Part shown: positions 18,881 through 27,416 of the stretch, piece by piece | How positions within the stretch are numbered: position 1 is the first letter of the stretch | Layout of the letters: every line of letters starts with the position of its first letter | Source of the DNA: CAZBME01 sp964645835 | GTDB lineage: Bacteria; Desulfobacterota; Syntrophia; Syntrophales; UBA8958 | Direction: 5' to 3' | Assembly: GCA_964645835.1 (NCBI GenBank) | Contig: CAZYDG010000092.1 | Span: 1-64,000 of the forward strand | DNA length: 64,000 nucleotides | Made by a program: the position numbers and the translations under genes | Notes under the pieces: generated by a model | Databases searched by the model: none | What the model saw: only the letters and a program-made list of their open reading frames with translations | What the model was told of the DNA's origin: nothing

Positions 18881-19012
18881 TCAGCAGGTTGTTCAAAAAT
18901 GTTCAGAAGCAAGGCGCGCAAAAGGTGAGGAATGAGGCGTACATAGAAGTATGTCGATTGACGAGGCTTGCAGCGCAACGCAGCAGATGGGCATTTTTCA
19001 ACAATCTGTCTC
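18881..19012. repeat. Interspersed palindromic repeat, family A, copy 3
   Basis: Same orientation and nearly the same sequence as the copy at 12487, from GCAGGTTGTTCAAAAATG to TTTTTCAACAATCTG. The core ATGAGGCGTACATAGAAGTA is identical to copy 1. It starts immediately after the M23 peptidase stop codon. Confidence 0.85.
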
Positions 19013-19018
19013 AAGAAC

Positions 19019-19234
19019 TCATTCCCGGCGATCAACGAAGACTTCAACGTTGATATCATTTCTGAGGCATAGCATTGATTGGGGAACGAGAAAACTGCGC
19101 ATATGGGAAGGCACATAAATAAGGAACCAGGGATCGCCTGCCGCATATTCACCACGACGGCCGATGATCTTTCCCATACGTTGATAAAATGGATGCCGCG
19201 GGTAATCCACAACGACGGTATCGCCAAGGTCCAT
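19019..19234 (-). CDS. Small conserved-looking protein of unknown function
   Basis: A 71-residue soluble protein beginning MDLGDTVVVDYPRHPF, with a central IGRRGEYAAGDPWFLIYVP segment and an acidic/basic end. The composition, a good AGGAG site 7 bases before the ATG, and the beta-strand pattern (DTVVVDY, WFLIYV, RSFLVPQSML) suggest a real small beta-barrel protein. A longer reading frame covering the same DNA in another frame runs through the palindromic repeat and is not believable. No family is recognised. Confidence 0.6.
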   Translation of the reverse strand: MDLGDTVVVDYPRHPFYQRMGKIIGRRGEYAAGDPWFLIYVPSHMRSFLVPQSMLCLRNDINVEVFVDRRE

Positions 19235-19437
19235 ATGAAGCTCCTGCCTATTGCATCATATTTTTTATTTTGAAAAAAATCTCTTCTAGTAACAAAGTTT
19301 AACAAGCTATTGTCAGAAAAGCTACTTTTATTATCTCAAGTAAATTGATTGTTCCCCCTCCGTAAATTCTGCTGTTTTTAATCCGGCTTGAGTTAAAGGA
19401 CGCTTTGTGCTAATTTTTGTACAAGAAATTGCACTTA

Positions 19438-19725
19438 ATGACAAAATTCCAGACAACTCCAGACATAACAACGAGACAATCAGGACATCAGGCTATGGAT
19501 CAGGTCTGCACGGCGTGCCGGAGCGAAAAGGTATATACGACCTGTAACGGTTGTAAAACGGCTCTGTGTGACAAGTGCGCCATCTTCGAATTGGTGGGTG
19601 GGGGGTGCGGAAACGTCGTTCCTGTCTATTTCTGCCCATCGTGTGTGAAGGACCCCATGGCCAACCCGAATTCCATCTTCTGGAAGATGAAGGATGAAGA
19701 TGTCGTCCCCAATGGGCATAATTAA
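19438..19725 (+). CDS. Small zinc-ribbon-like protein
   Basis: About 95 residues if started at the ATG at 19438; another ATG at 19495 gives 76 residues and starts right before the motif region. The conserved part has five cysteine pairs or knuckles (CTAC, CNGC, CDKC, GGGCG, CPSC), consistent with binding two zinc ions. The end is acidic. No ribosome-binding site is strong at either start. It stands alone and converges with the helicase gene. Function unknown. Confidence 0.6.
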   Translation: MTKFQTTPDITTRQSGHQAMDQVCTACRSEKVYTTCNGCKTALCDKCAIFELVGGGCGNVVPVYFCPSCVKDPMANPNSIFWKMKDEDVVPNGHN

Positions 19726-19788
19726 ACAGACTGATGGAAAATCCACCCAACCCCCCTTTGTTCAAAAGAGGGCTTCATAACCATTCAT

Positions 19789-21753
19789 TCATATTCCATC
19801 GACAAACCACCGCTCTATGGGCGATGCCGACTCGTCCTGCAAAGGTGAAACGAGTTCCTTGATGAAGCGTGAGGGCTTGACGGGCAGATAACCGCCACCA
19901 CGGGCATATTCCACCGTGGGGTATGAGAGGTATAGCTGGTCCTTGGCCCTGGTCGTTGCCACGTAAAAGAGCCGCCTTTCTTCCTCCTCCCCCTCGGGGT
20001 CGTTCAAGGCCCTGTTCAGGGGAATCATGCCGTCTGCGCACCAGATAAGGAAAACCACCTGCCATTCCAGCCCCTTAGATTGATGAATCGTGCTTAAGAT
20101 CACCTTGTCGTCTTTATCGATCTTCTCTTCGTCTCCCTCTTCCGTCACGCCGGTCAATAGGGCCATTTCGTTCAAAAATTCCTCCATGGATTCAAAACGT
20201 GAAGAAAAGCTGGCGAGTTGATTAAGGTCTTCCACCCTACCCTGATAATCCGTATAGGTGGATTGGAGAAATTCATGATATCCGCTCTTCATGACATGAT
20301 CGATGACCAGGGCGGGATTTGGATCGGCGGCCAGGACGCTCAGATCCGAAAGGAGCCGCCGGCACTGTGCATAGCCGGGTTTGACGGATTTACCGACTTT
20401 TTTTTCGTATTCATCGGAAATGAAATATAAAAGGGGCTGATCGTTTGCGGCTATGGCCTTCCAGATTTTGTCCGCAGTGACCCGACCGATCTTGTCGTAG
20501 AGGCCGAGTGCCCTTTTCCATGCCAGTTCATCGCGGGGATTGACAAGGATTCTCATATAAGCGGCGACATCTTTGATATGTGCCTGCTCAAAAAACCGGA
20601 TGCCCGAGCGAAGTTCGAAGGGAATGCCTCGCCTGGTCAGTTCCATCTGAACTTCCATGGAATGATAATGAGCCCTGTACAACACGGCCATCTCTTTCAA
20701 GGGAACTCCTTCATGCATCAGTTCGATGATCCGCTGAGAAACGAAATCCGCCTGTTGCCCCACATTCCGGGTTACAGCCAGGGCGGGCCGGACGCCCTGT
20801 CCCCGGACGGCACGGAGAATCTTGGGAAATTGATTGATATTATTCTGGATGGTCAGGTTGGCCATATTGAGGATTTCCGGCGTTGATCGGTAATTTATCT
20901 CAAGGCGGAACGTGCGGCAGTCGGGATAGCGCTCGGGAAAGCTCATGATGTTGGCGTAATTGGCGCCCCGAAAGGAATAAATGCTTTGGGAGTCGTCGCC
21001 GACGACCATTATATTGCGGTGCCGCCCGGCCAGAAGGTCCGTGATATCGCCCTGTATCAGATTCGTGTCCTGGTATTCATCGACAAGGATATGGAGAAAC
21101 CGCTCGGCATACAGGTCCATGATGTGAGGGTGCTCTATGAGCAACTGCCGCCAGAAGAGGAGAAGGTCATCGAAATCCATGACGTTGAGTTTTCGCTTCC
21201 GTTCCTCATAGTATTTGGCCACATGGCAAATGTCATCGTAACAATAGGAAAAGTGCGGATATCGATCATCTATCACCTCTGCAAGCGTCCTGCCTGTGTT
21301 GACGGCGAAACTGACCATGTCGCGAAGGACGTCACCCTTGGGAAACTTGGGCGTGGAATTTTCCACCGTTTCGGCAATGCACGTATTCATCATCTGTCTG
21401 CCGTCTTCGCTGTCGATAATCGAGAAGCTGCGGTCGAAACCCAGCAGATCAGCATGGCGGCGGATCACCTTGTGGCCGATGGCGTGGAATGTCCCGCCCC
21501 AGAAGAGATTGACGTCGTTGCCGACCAGGCTGCCGACACGGGACAACATTGATCGTGCAGCCTTATTCGTAAAGGTGGCCACGAGAATCCGGTCCGGGCT
21601 GACACCCGATGCCAAAAGCCACGCAACCCGGTAGGTCAGGGTCCTTGTTTTACCGCTCCCCGCACCTGCCAAAACGAGAAGCGGACCGCCCGCTTCTTCG
21701 ACGACGGCCCGCTGTTGTTCATTCAATTCCCAGTCAGGGGGTGTAATCTTCAT
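19789..21753 (-). CDS. UvrD/PcrA/Rep-type superfamily 1 DNA helicase
   Basis: 654 residues with ordered SF1A helicase motifs: motif I AGAGSGKTRT, motif II DEYQDTN, motif III GDDSQSIYSFRGA, motif IV EINYRST, motif V STIHQSKGLEW and motif VI VATTRAKDQL. It unwinds DNA 3'-5' in repair and replication restart. At 654 residues it is shorter than E. coli UvrD (about 720) and lacks a long C-terminal Tudor-like tail. Its ATG overlaps the adenylate kinase stop by 4 bases. Confidence 0.95.
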   Translation of the reverse strand: MKITPPDWELNEQQRAVVEEAGGPLLVLAGAGSGKTRTLTYRVAWLLASGVSPDRILVATFTNKAARSMLSRVGSLVGNDVNLFWGGTFHAIGHKVIRRHADLLGFDRSFSIIDSEDGRQMMNTCIAETVENSTPKFPKGDVLRDMVSFAVNTGRTLAEVIDDRYPHFSYCYDDICHVAKYYEERKRKLNVMDFDDLLLFWRQLLIEHPHIMDLYAERFLHILVDEYQDTNLIQGDITDLLAGRHRNIMVVGDDSQSIYSFRGANYANIMSFPERYPDCRTFRLEINYRSTPEILNMANLTIQNNINQFPKILRAVRGQGVRPALAVTRNVGQQADFVSQRIIELMHEGVPLKEMAVLYRAHYHSMEVQMELTRRGIPFELRSGIRFFEQAHIKDVAAYMRILVNPRDELAWKRALGLYDKIGRVTADKIWKAIAANDQPLLYFISDEYEKKVGKSVKPGYAQCRRLLSDLSVLAADPNPALVIDHVMKSGYHEFLQSTYTDYQGRVEDLNQLASFSSRFESMEEFLNEMALLTGVTEEGDEEKIDKDDKVILSTIHQSKGLEWQVVFLIWCADGMIPLNRALNDPEGEEEERRLFYVATTRAKDQLYLSYPTVEYARGGGYLPVKPSRFIKELVSPLQDESASPIERWFVDGI

Positions 21754-22400
21754 TTACCTGTCAGGACGGCCTTAACGGCCTCCACTGTGTCTTTGGAGCT
21801 GATGGATTCGAAGTTTTTCAGGAGGCCCTCTTTGTCGTAGAAGTTGATCAGAGGGGAGGTTTTCTGCTGATACGTCTCCAGACGGAAATTGATTGCCTCT
21901 TCCGTCTCGTCATCGCGCTGAATCGTCGGGCTGCCGCACTTCTTGCAAGTGCCGTCTGCATTGGGAGGATTGCTTTTGATATTGTAGATCTCCTGGCAAT
22001 CGCCATTGGAGCAGGTCCGCCGTGTCGTCAGACGGTCAAGGATAACATCACGGGGCACTTCGAGATTTACTACAAAATCCAGTTTGATGCCGATCTTCTC
22101 CATGAGGACCTTTAATGCCTCGGCCTGGGGAATGGTCCTGGGAAATCCGTCCAGAATGAAGCCCTTCTGACAATCGGACTGTTGGAGCCTGACCTCCATG
22201 ATCTGCATGATCAATGAATCGGGGACCAGATCGCCCCGGTCCATGTACCCTTTTGCCTCTTTTCCCAACGCCGATCCTTCCTTCACAGCCGCCCGCAGGA
22301 TATCCCCCGTCGATATCTGCACGGACCCGTCATAGGCCGTAAGCAACTTGGCCACGGTGCCCTTCCCTGCGCCGGGGGCTCCTAAAAGGATAATTTTCAT
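21750..22400 (-). CDS. adk: Adenylate kinase, zinc-LID type
   Basis: 216 residues from the ATG at 22400, supported by AAGGAGG about 8 bases upstream; an upstream in-frame ATG would add 33 unrelated residues. The P-loop is GAPGAGKGT, the NMP-binding segment includes STGDILRAAV, and DGFPRT is present. The LID has four cysteines (TCSNGDC and GTCKKCG), so it probably holds zinc. It interconverts AMP, ADP and ATP. Confidence 0.97.
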   Translation of the reverse strand: MKIILLGAPGAGKGTVAKLLTAYDGSVQISTGDILRAAVKEGSALGKEAKGYMDRGDLVPDSLIMQIMEVRLQQSDCQKGFILDGFPRTIPQAEALKVLMEKIGIKLDFVVNLEVPRDVILDRLTTRRTCSNGDCQEIYNIKSNPPNADGTCKKCGSPTIQRDDETEEAINFRLETYQQKTSPLINFYDKEGLLKNFESISSKDTVEAVKAVLTGK

Positions 22401-22538
22401 AATTGATTCCTCCTTGATTGGTTCACTATTTTGACGGCGGACTATAGGGTATAGGTTATGAAACGTCAAGAGGAATGGATAACCAGTGAAATAATACAAT
22501 ATTTACGAATAGATACGGAGGACATTTTTTATTAATTC

Positions 22539-23219
22539 TCATTTACCCATCACATCCCAGACATCCACGTCTCCTCCCCCATCGCATTTTATTTTTCCCG
22601 AAACTACACGAAAGATGACTTCCGCCACCTCTTCGGGGGGCCTCCCCTGATAGCCAGAAAGGTGCGTAGCCGTCTCATCGGGATTCACACAACAGATATT
22701 CAGACGGGGATGCTCAATTGCCAAGCCCTGCGTGAAGCCCCGGACACCAAATTTCGTGCCGCAGTAGACCGACATATTTTCATAGGCCTCCTTACCGGCT
22801 GCGCTGGCGACATTCACAATCCCATTTTTCACCAGAGGGATAAAGGCATGGGTCATTCTGATGAGCCCCTCAAAATTCGTCCTGATCTGGCGCTCAATAT
22901 CCTTGATCGTCTGTTCCCGGAAGGGTGCAAAGACCCCGACGCCGGCATCGTTGATAAGAAAATCGACAGCGCCGTAACGGCTCTTTATCTACCGGGCGGC
23001 CGCAGTTACACTTGAACTTGAAGTCACATCGAGATTGAGGAGAAGTAAATCTGCTGCACCGAGCTTCCGGCACCGTTTCTCAACGGCCTCACCACGCGTC
23101 TTCCCTCTGAAGTAAGTAAGGATGAGTTTCATGCCTTCTTTCGCAAAGCGGTAGGCCGTTTCTCTGCCGATTCCCGAACTCGAACCGGTTATCAGGATAA
23201 TCTGCTCTTTCATCTTCAT
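22539..23219 (-). pseudogene. Short-chain dehydrogenase gene interrupted by one amber codon
   Basis: Read through, the frame gives a 226-residue classical SDR. It has the TGSSSGIG cofactor motif, a variant NAG motif (INDAGVG), catalytic Ser in NVASAAG, and the Tyr-x3-Lys motif YCGTK. A TAG at 22989-22991 interrupts it after VTAAAR; the next codons IKSRYGAVDF are in the same frame. Related SDRs often have Glu there, and GAG to TAG is one change. No frameshift is present. The downstream ATG at 22856 is too far in for a functional cofactor domain. It is either a fresh pseudogene or a base-call error. Confidence 0.85.
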
Positions 23220-23507
23220 CTCCTGTCAGGTTCTTCAACATCTTCTTGTAATGGTTCCGGCCGTACATGGCTCATGGACAATCATGCCGGGGCTCTTTCA
23301 CGAAATCAGGAATATATTCCAGCAAGTTCTTCCATAATACCCATCTTTTGAGAGTAAAAGAAATTGTAATTCTATGGGGGTTGAATGGTAGCAGGAAGCA
23401 TCATGTCCGGAGCTGTATTGACCAAATCAATTCAAATGGCAAGCCATCTAATTTTAAATGGGATTAATTTCTTGACTTACCGGCTCCCTACCAACTAGAG
23501 AAATTGC

Positions 23508-24434
23508 ATGAAGCTATCAGAAAATCATTTAGGCCCGGTGTGGTTCCTTCCCGGCGATAATCGCGGCCGGTATCCTTTCTGCCACTCTCTGTTTCTACCG
23601 GAATCAGGAATCCTCATCGATCCCGGCTCGAACCGGGAACGCCTCAAGCAGTTGAAACATGAAGGGAGCGTGAAGGCCGTCTGGCTCAGCCATTGGCATG
23701 AAGACCATTTCAAAGACCTGGACCTGTTCGACCATCTGCCCCTGTTCATCTCTCAGGCCGATGCCCTGCCTCTATCCGGCATAGAACATCTCCTGGCCGG
23801 TTATGACATCGAAACCGAATTTCCTTATTGGCAGAAAGTAATGATCGAGCAATTTCACTTTCGGCCCCGAACACCGGCCGGCTGCCTGGAAGGCGGGCAG
23901 ACCATTTGCCTTGACGGCCTTACAATAGACCTGATCCCCGCACCAGGGCATACGCCGGGACACCTGGCTTTCTATTTCCGCGAGCCGGAGATCCTCTTTC
24001 TCGCCGACTACGATCTGACCCCCTTCGGCCCCTGGTATGGCGACCACAGTTCCAGCATCGATGACACTATTTCTTCCCTCCGGCGATTGAAAGGCCTTCC
24101 CGCCAAGATCTGGATCACTTCCCATGAAAGGGGTATTTTCGACGCACTTCCACTGGAAAAATGGCAGGCCTATGAGGGGGTAATTTACGAAAGAGAAAAC
24201 AGGCTCCTCTCGGCCCTTGCCGAACCACTCACGCTGAATGAGATTTGTAATCAATGGATCGTCTACGGAAAGCCCCGGGAACCTCTCGAATTTTTCGAAT
24301 CATGCGAACGGGCCCTCATGAAGAAACATCTCGAACGTCTTATGAAACAAGAAAAAATATCCTTGGATAACGGCCGTTATCGTTGTATGGTACCGTCATT
24401 CAATACGACACAGAAAGGAATCGATAGAACATGA
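23508..24434 (+). CDS. Metallo-beta-lactamase-fold hydrolase
   Basis: 308 residues. The MBL metal motif HWHEDH is in LSHWHEDHFKD, and further ligands are in PAPGHTPGH and FLADYDLTP. The C-terminal 80 residues are helical and resemble the winged or helical tail of LACTB2-like and glyoxalase II-like proteins. Substrate not predictable. Its stop overlaps the start of a 63-residue gene (ATGA), so the two are translationally coupled and end at a terminator. Confidence 0.88.
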   Translation: MKLSENHLGPVWFLPGDNRGRYPFCHSLFLPESGILIDPGSNRERLKQLKHEGSVKAVWLSHWHEDHFKDLDLFDHLPLFISQADALPLSGIEHLLAGYDIETEFPYWQKVMIEQFHFRPRTPAGCLEGGQTICLDGLTIDLIPAPGHTPGHLAFYFREPEILFLADYDLTPFGPWYGDHSSSIDDTISSLRRLKGLPAKIWITSHERGIFDALPLEKWQAYEGVIYERENRLLSALAEPLTLNEICNQWIVYGKPREPLEFFESCERALMKKHLERLMKQEKISLDNGRYRCMVPSFNTTQKGIDRT

Positions 24435-24622
24435 ACCCGGAAAAAGTAATGGAGTACATCGGTAAAGAACTGGAGGCCAATCTGAAGGCCATGTCCAAGG
24501 CCAAAACAGCGGAGGAAAAGGTTGCTTACAGCCAGATCATAAGAAACCTGTCTGAATCGATGGGTATTTTTCTAAGCCTCGCCTGCGATATTTCGGACTG
24601 CTGCTCTGATGATGAGGAATAG
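24431..24622 (+). CDS. Small acidic protein coupled to the MBL gene
   Basis: 63 residues, largely helical (MEYIGKELEANLKAMSKAK), with a C-terminal cysteine cluster (LACDISDCCSDDEE). The 4-base overlap with the MBL gene and the terminator directly after it support a real gene. The acidic Cys-containing tail may bind metal. No family recognised. Confidence 0.7.
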   Translation: MNPEKVMEYIGKELEANLKAMSKAKTAEEKVAYSQIIRNLSESMGIFLSLACDISDCCSDDEE

Positions 24623-24628
24623 CCTGAA

Positions 24629-24661
24629 GGTCCCCGGTTTTGCCGGGGGCCTTTTTTTTTT
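24629..24661 (+). terminator. Rho-independent terminator
   Basis: A 9-bp GC-rich stem (GGTCCCCGG with CCGGGGGCC, one G-T pair) and a 5-base loop are followed by about ten T residues. It ends the MBL unit and reaches the stop codon of the convergent EF-hand remnant. Confidence 0.92.
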
Positions 24662-25140
24662 ACACCACCGTGTCGACCACGCCCCCTGCAACATCGATGA
24701 CACCGTCACCCTGCTCGTTGTAGGATTGGGCATTGACGGCAAGGGTCTTTAGCAGATCCTGAATCCCCGTCTTCAGCGATTCTTCATCTTCGGCTGCCAA
24801 TAGTTCCTGAAGAGAAACGACGCCATCTTTGTTCGTATCGCTTGAATCATAGACCTCATCAGCCGAATCGGCCGAAGATCCGGCACCCGATCCACCCTTG
24901 GCCGGAGGTGCACCTCCCGGAGGCGGACCTGAAGGTGGGGCTCCTATCGATTGGGCGCCCGACAGGTTTGCCTTACTGTCCATTTTCGACAGGAAACTTC
25001 ATTTTCTGTAGCGTCGATTGTCCTGTCTCCGCTGGTATCGACGTCCTTCAAGATAGCCGCGGCATCTTTCCCTTTGCAGTCGACCGGCGCCCCGGCCTGG
25101 AGTTCCGCCAATTGGATTTCACTTTTCGACTCGTATGGTC
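24660..25140 (-). pseudogene. EF-hand calcium-binding protein remnant, 5' truncated and frameshifted
   Basis: The intact 3' frame (24660-24983) encodes a Gly/Pro-rich linker, an EF loop (DTNKDGVVSLQE) and a C-terminal tail. Upstream of 24985, another frame encodes a matching N-terminal EF loop (DVDTSGDRTIDATE) and an ELQAGAPVDCKGKDAAA segment. The two belong together and are separated by a frameshift near 24985. The gene's 5' end is missing: at about 25145 it runs directly into a short copy of the palindromic repeat. The repeat arrival or a deletion next to it probably destroyed it. Confidence 0.7.
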
Positions 25141-25144
25141 CGTG

Positions 25145-25197
25145 ACAAGCTGTTGAACAGCCTGCCCCAAAACGAGTTTTTCAACAGCCTGCTAAGC
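25145..25197. repeat. Interspersed palindromic repeat, family A, copy 4 (short form)
   Basis: Consists of CTGTTGAACAGCCTG and CGAGTTTTTCAACAGCCTGC, that is, the two ends without the core. It matches the tail of copy 2 (13849-14045). It joins the YHS gene stop codon to the truncated EF-hand gene. Confidence 0.8.
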
Positions 25198-25365
25198 GCC
25201 GGTCCTCATATTTTCGGTCATATACTCCTGGATATTCTTTTCGAATTCTTCTTTACATTCCACTGAGCAGAAATAGACCTTTTTCCCATCATGTTCGCTG
25301 CTGTGATCTGCCTTTTCTTCCTCCAATTTGCACTTACAGACGGGGTCAACACAATATCGTGTCAT
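25192..25365 (-). CDS. YHS-domain small metal-binding protein
   Basis: 57 residues: MTRYCVDPVCKCKLEE at the start, then a VYFCSVECKEEFEKN segment, the classical YHS/TRASH-like layout with four to five cysteines. It was found by reading the minus strand directly. AAGGAGG lies 8 bases before the ATG. It follows the Spy-like gene by 27 bases on the same strand, forming a probable metal-handling operon. The TAG stop lies inside the edge of the palindromic repeat, so the repeat may have supplied the present stop. TRASH/YHS domains often bind copper or other soft metals. Confidence 0.85.
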   Translation of the reverse strand: MTRYCVDPVCKCKLEEEKADHSSEHDGKKVYFCSVECKEEFEKNIQEYMTENMRTGA

Positions 25366-25392
25366 CGGGATAACCTCCTTTAGCCATCTTGA

Positions 25393-25884
25393 CTATTTAG
25401 TCATCATCTTTTTAGCCGAGCATTTGCCACACATCATCGGGTGCATTATCATCTTCATTTTTTTAAACTGTTCATCTGTTAAGATTGAATGCATTTCTTT
25501 CATGGATTTTAACATCTCAATATGGTTAGATGTTTTTATGTCTCCGATTTTCTTAACCATAGCGCTAGCCTTCTTTATGTCAAAATCTTTCACATCCATG
25601 ATTTCCATCAGATCAATTTCGGCAATCTTTAGGTCAGCATTGAATCGGGCGTATTTCTTCTCCATTTCCCTATGGATGGGCATGATTCGCTTAATCTGGT
25701 CATCGGTAAGCCCCATTTTATCGGCATGACCGAGACACATGCCGGTCATATTACTCATCTTTTCCATATGCCCCATCTCCATCGCGTGTCCCCCTTGGGC
25801 CTTCATGGGCATATCTGCCATCTGCGAAAACGAAGGTACGGCAAAAACAATAGTCAAAAGCATTGAAAGCAATATTTTCTTCAT
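25393..25884 (-). CDS. Periplasmic Spy/CpxP-like metal-associated protein
   Basis: 163 residues with a clear signal peptide (KKILLSMLLTIVFAVPSFS). The mature N-terminus is very rich in Met and His (MADMPMKAQGGHAMEMGHME), followed by helical segments with the LTDDQIKRIMPIHREMEKK and ILTDEQFKKMK motifs of the Spy/CpxP/heavy-metal resistance family. The C-terminal end has MCGKCSAKKMM. The Met/His-rich stretch suggests periplasmic copper or silver binding. An operon with the YHS protein. Confidence 0.85.
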   Translation of the reverse strand: MKKILLSMLLTIVFAVPSFSQMADMPMKAQGGHAMEMGHMEKMSNMTGMCLGHADKMGLTDDQIKRIMPIHREMEKKYARFNADLKIAEIDLMEIMDVKDFDIKKASAMVKKIGDIKTSNHIEMLKSMKEMHSILTDEQFKKMKMIMHPMMCGKCSAKKMMTK

Positions 25885-26212
25885 TATTAAGTTCTCCTTG
25901 TTTCAAAGTCTTTTTGCTGTTTAAAAAACATTTGTCATAATTAATGTACAGCAAGGGTATTTTTCCATCGGTAAAACCCTGATTCAGAGCATCCAAACTC
26001 CTTACTACTGGGATTTGAAAAAAATACGGCGGCCTCCTTTTGAGCAAGTTGTTCAGATCATGCCGGGAAAATTTCTACTTTAACCGCCTCGATTTCATTT
26101 GTTTATTTATGGCCTCAGTCTTTGCATGCAATCCATAATATTTACTACAAATTATTTCAAACCGGGCGATGCTGGCCATGCACCAATGAATTCTTTCTTG
26201 TTGTTCTATCTT
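25885..26212. other. Intergenic region upstream of the Spy-like gene
   Basis: Holds the presumed promoter of the Spy/YHS operon. A stretch near 25949-25990 (AAACCCTGATTCAGAGC) resembles one at 27105-27136 (TTACCCTGATTTAGGGC), perhaps a shared regulatory site. No gene is seen. Confidence 0.4.
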
Positions 26213-26680
26213 TTATCGTTTTCTTGAGTACGTATGATTGCAATATAACCCACCTGTTCCAATTGTTTGTTCTCTTGTGAACGTCCAATATTCCTTATTT
26301 TCCTTTGCAAGCTTCCAATCTCCTGCACATGAGTATTTACATAGCTCCTGCAGTCCAAATATTGTAAGCATTCTTGTGACAGGACAAAACTGAAATCTAA
26401 ATTCAATTTTATCTTGCGTTTCATTTGCAATTCTTAATCGCAGAAGCTTCTCGAAAAATACAAAGTTCCTTTTGATCTTTTCTTTAAATATTGAAAAATC
26501 CAGTTTTGAATTTATTCGAGGGACCATTAATTTAGCTACTAATACGGCTGCCACTGTTAGTTGCTTTCCTACAATTCGAATTGCTTTTTTTCTCCCAAGA
26601 AATGGTTTTAATGCATAGGTTTGTAAAACAAAAGGTAGGGTGAATATTAAAACAATCAACCATGATAATATTTTTATCAT
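26213..26680 (-). CDS. L-2-amino-thiazoline-4-carboxylate hydrolase-like protein
   Basis: 155 residues with an N-terminal hydrophobic segment (ILSWLIVLIFTLPFVLQTYAL). The C-terminal half resembles the ATC hydrolase family: a FRFQFCPVTRML segment, LQELCKYSCAGDWKLA, and WTFTREQTIGTGGLYCNHTY. The four cysteines are in positions typical of that family. The family is broad and many members have no tested function, so the name is a label only. The gene is AT-rich compared with its neighbours. Confidence 0.6.
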   Translation of the reverse strand: MIKILSWLIVLIFTLPFVLQTYALKPFLGRKKAIRIVGKQLTVAAVLVAKLMVPRINSKLDFSIFKEKIKRNFVFFEKLLRLRIANETQDKIEFRFQFCPVTRMLTIFGLQELCKYSCAGDWKLAKENKEYWTFTREQTIGTGGLYCNHTYSRKR

Positions 26681-27416
26681 TATTTTCTCGGCTCTATAAA
26701 TATTGAGATTTACTACGAAGACTAAATACTTTTACTTATTCTTCAAGTCATCGACCAAATGACTTAAGATCTTTTAACTGTTCTGCCTGAATTGAAATCA
26801 GTTCCCTTCACTGCACTTCCTTGAGCGAGGTTAAATTTCTCATGAAGACCAATTATTACAAGTTCTTCCTTCTAGTTGATTTCACAGTCATGTTCTGCGC
26901 TTAGCCTATCTTCATAGGCCTGTCGATTCAGGGACATCATAATGATTGGAGATTGAATGGCAGCATGCATAGATAAAAAAAATATATGAATATGGATCAA
27001 AAGAACTGCTGCTAAGTTTAAGTATATTCACCGAATTCAGAGTACTTCAGTTAACCGGCGCAACCATAAATATTATGATATACATATTATTGCAGAACAA
27101 GGAGATTTGCCATAAGGGTTACCCTGATTTAGGGCTTCGATAATCCCGATAACATCGGCAATGGATTGCTATACGAACATTGAATGCATTTTTTTCCTTT
27201 TTATAAGCTGCACATACCAGATAAACCATAAATCATAAGAAATATTGATAGAATCAAAAGACCTTTGGGAAGTGAGGTATCGCAATTATTGGGGATTGGG
27301 ATACCTCATATGGCCACATGGCCAATATTTCATTGACAGATTTAAGTAATTTCCTATACGGTCCAGTCCGTTGGTTGATACGTAATTAGATTTCTTTCCG
27401 GCATGATGGGTCATAT
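26681..27416. other. Long AT-rich intergenic region
   Basis: About 740 bases without a believable gene on either strand. It holds a short hairpin (GCCTATCTTCATAGGC near 26905) and a copy of the CCCTGATTTAGGGC-like motif at 27105-27136. It separates a leftward gene from the ABC transporter and presumably contains both promoters. Confidence 0.5.

Noticed and set aside
18877..19305. A 142-codon minus-strand frame
   Set aside because: It runs through the palindromic repeat in a different frame from the better-supported 71-residue gene.
22989..22991. Reading the SDR amber codon as pyrrolysine
   Set aside because: Pyrrolysine is confined to methylamine methyltransferases and a few others, and the surrounding sequence fits Glu; no PylRS or tRNA gene is seen here.
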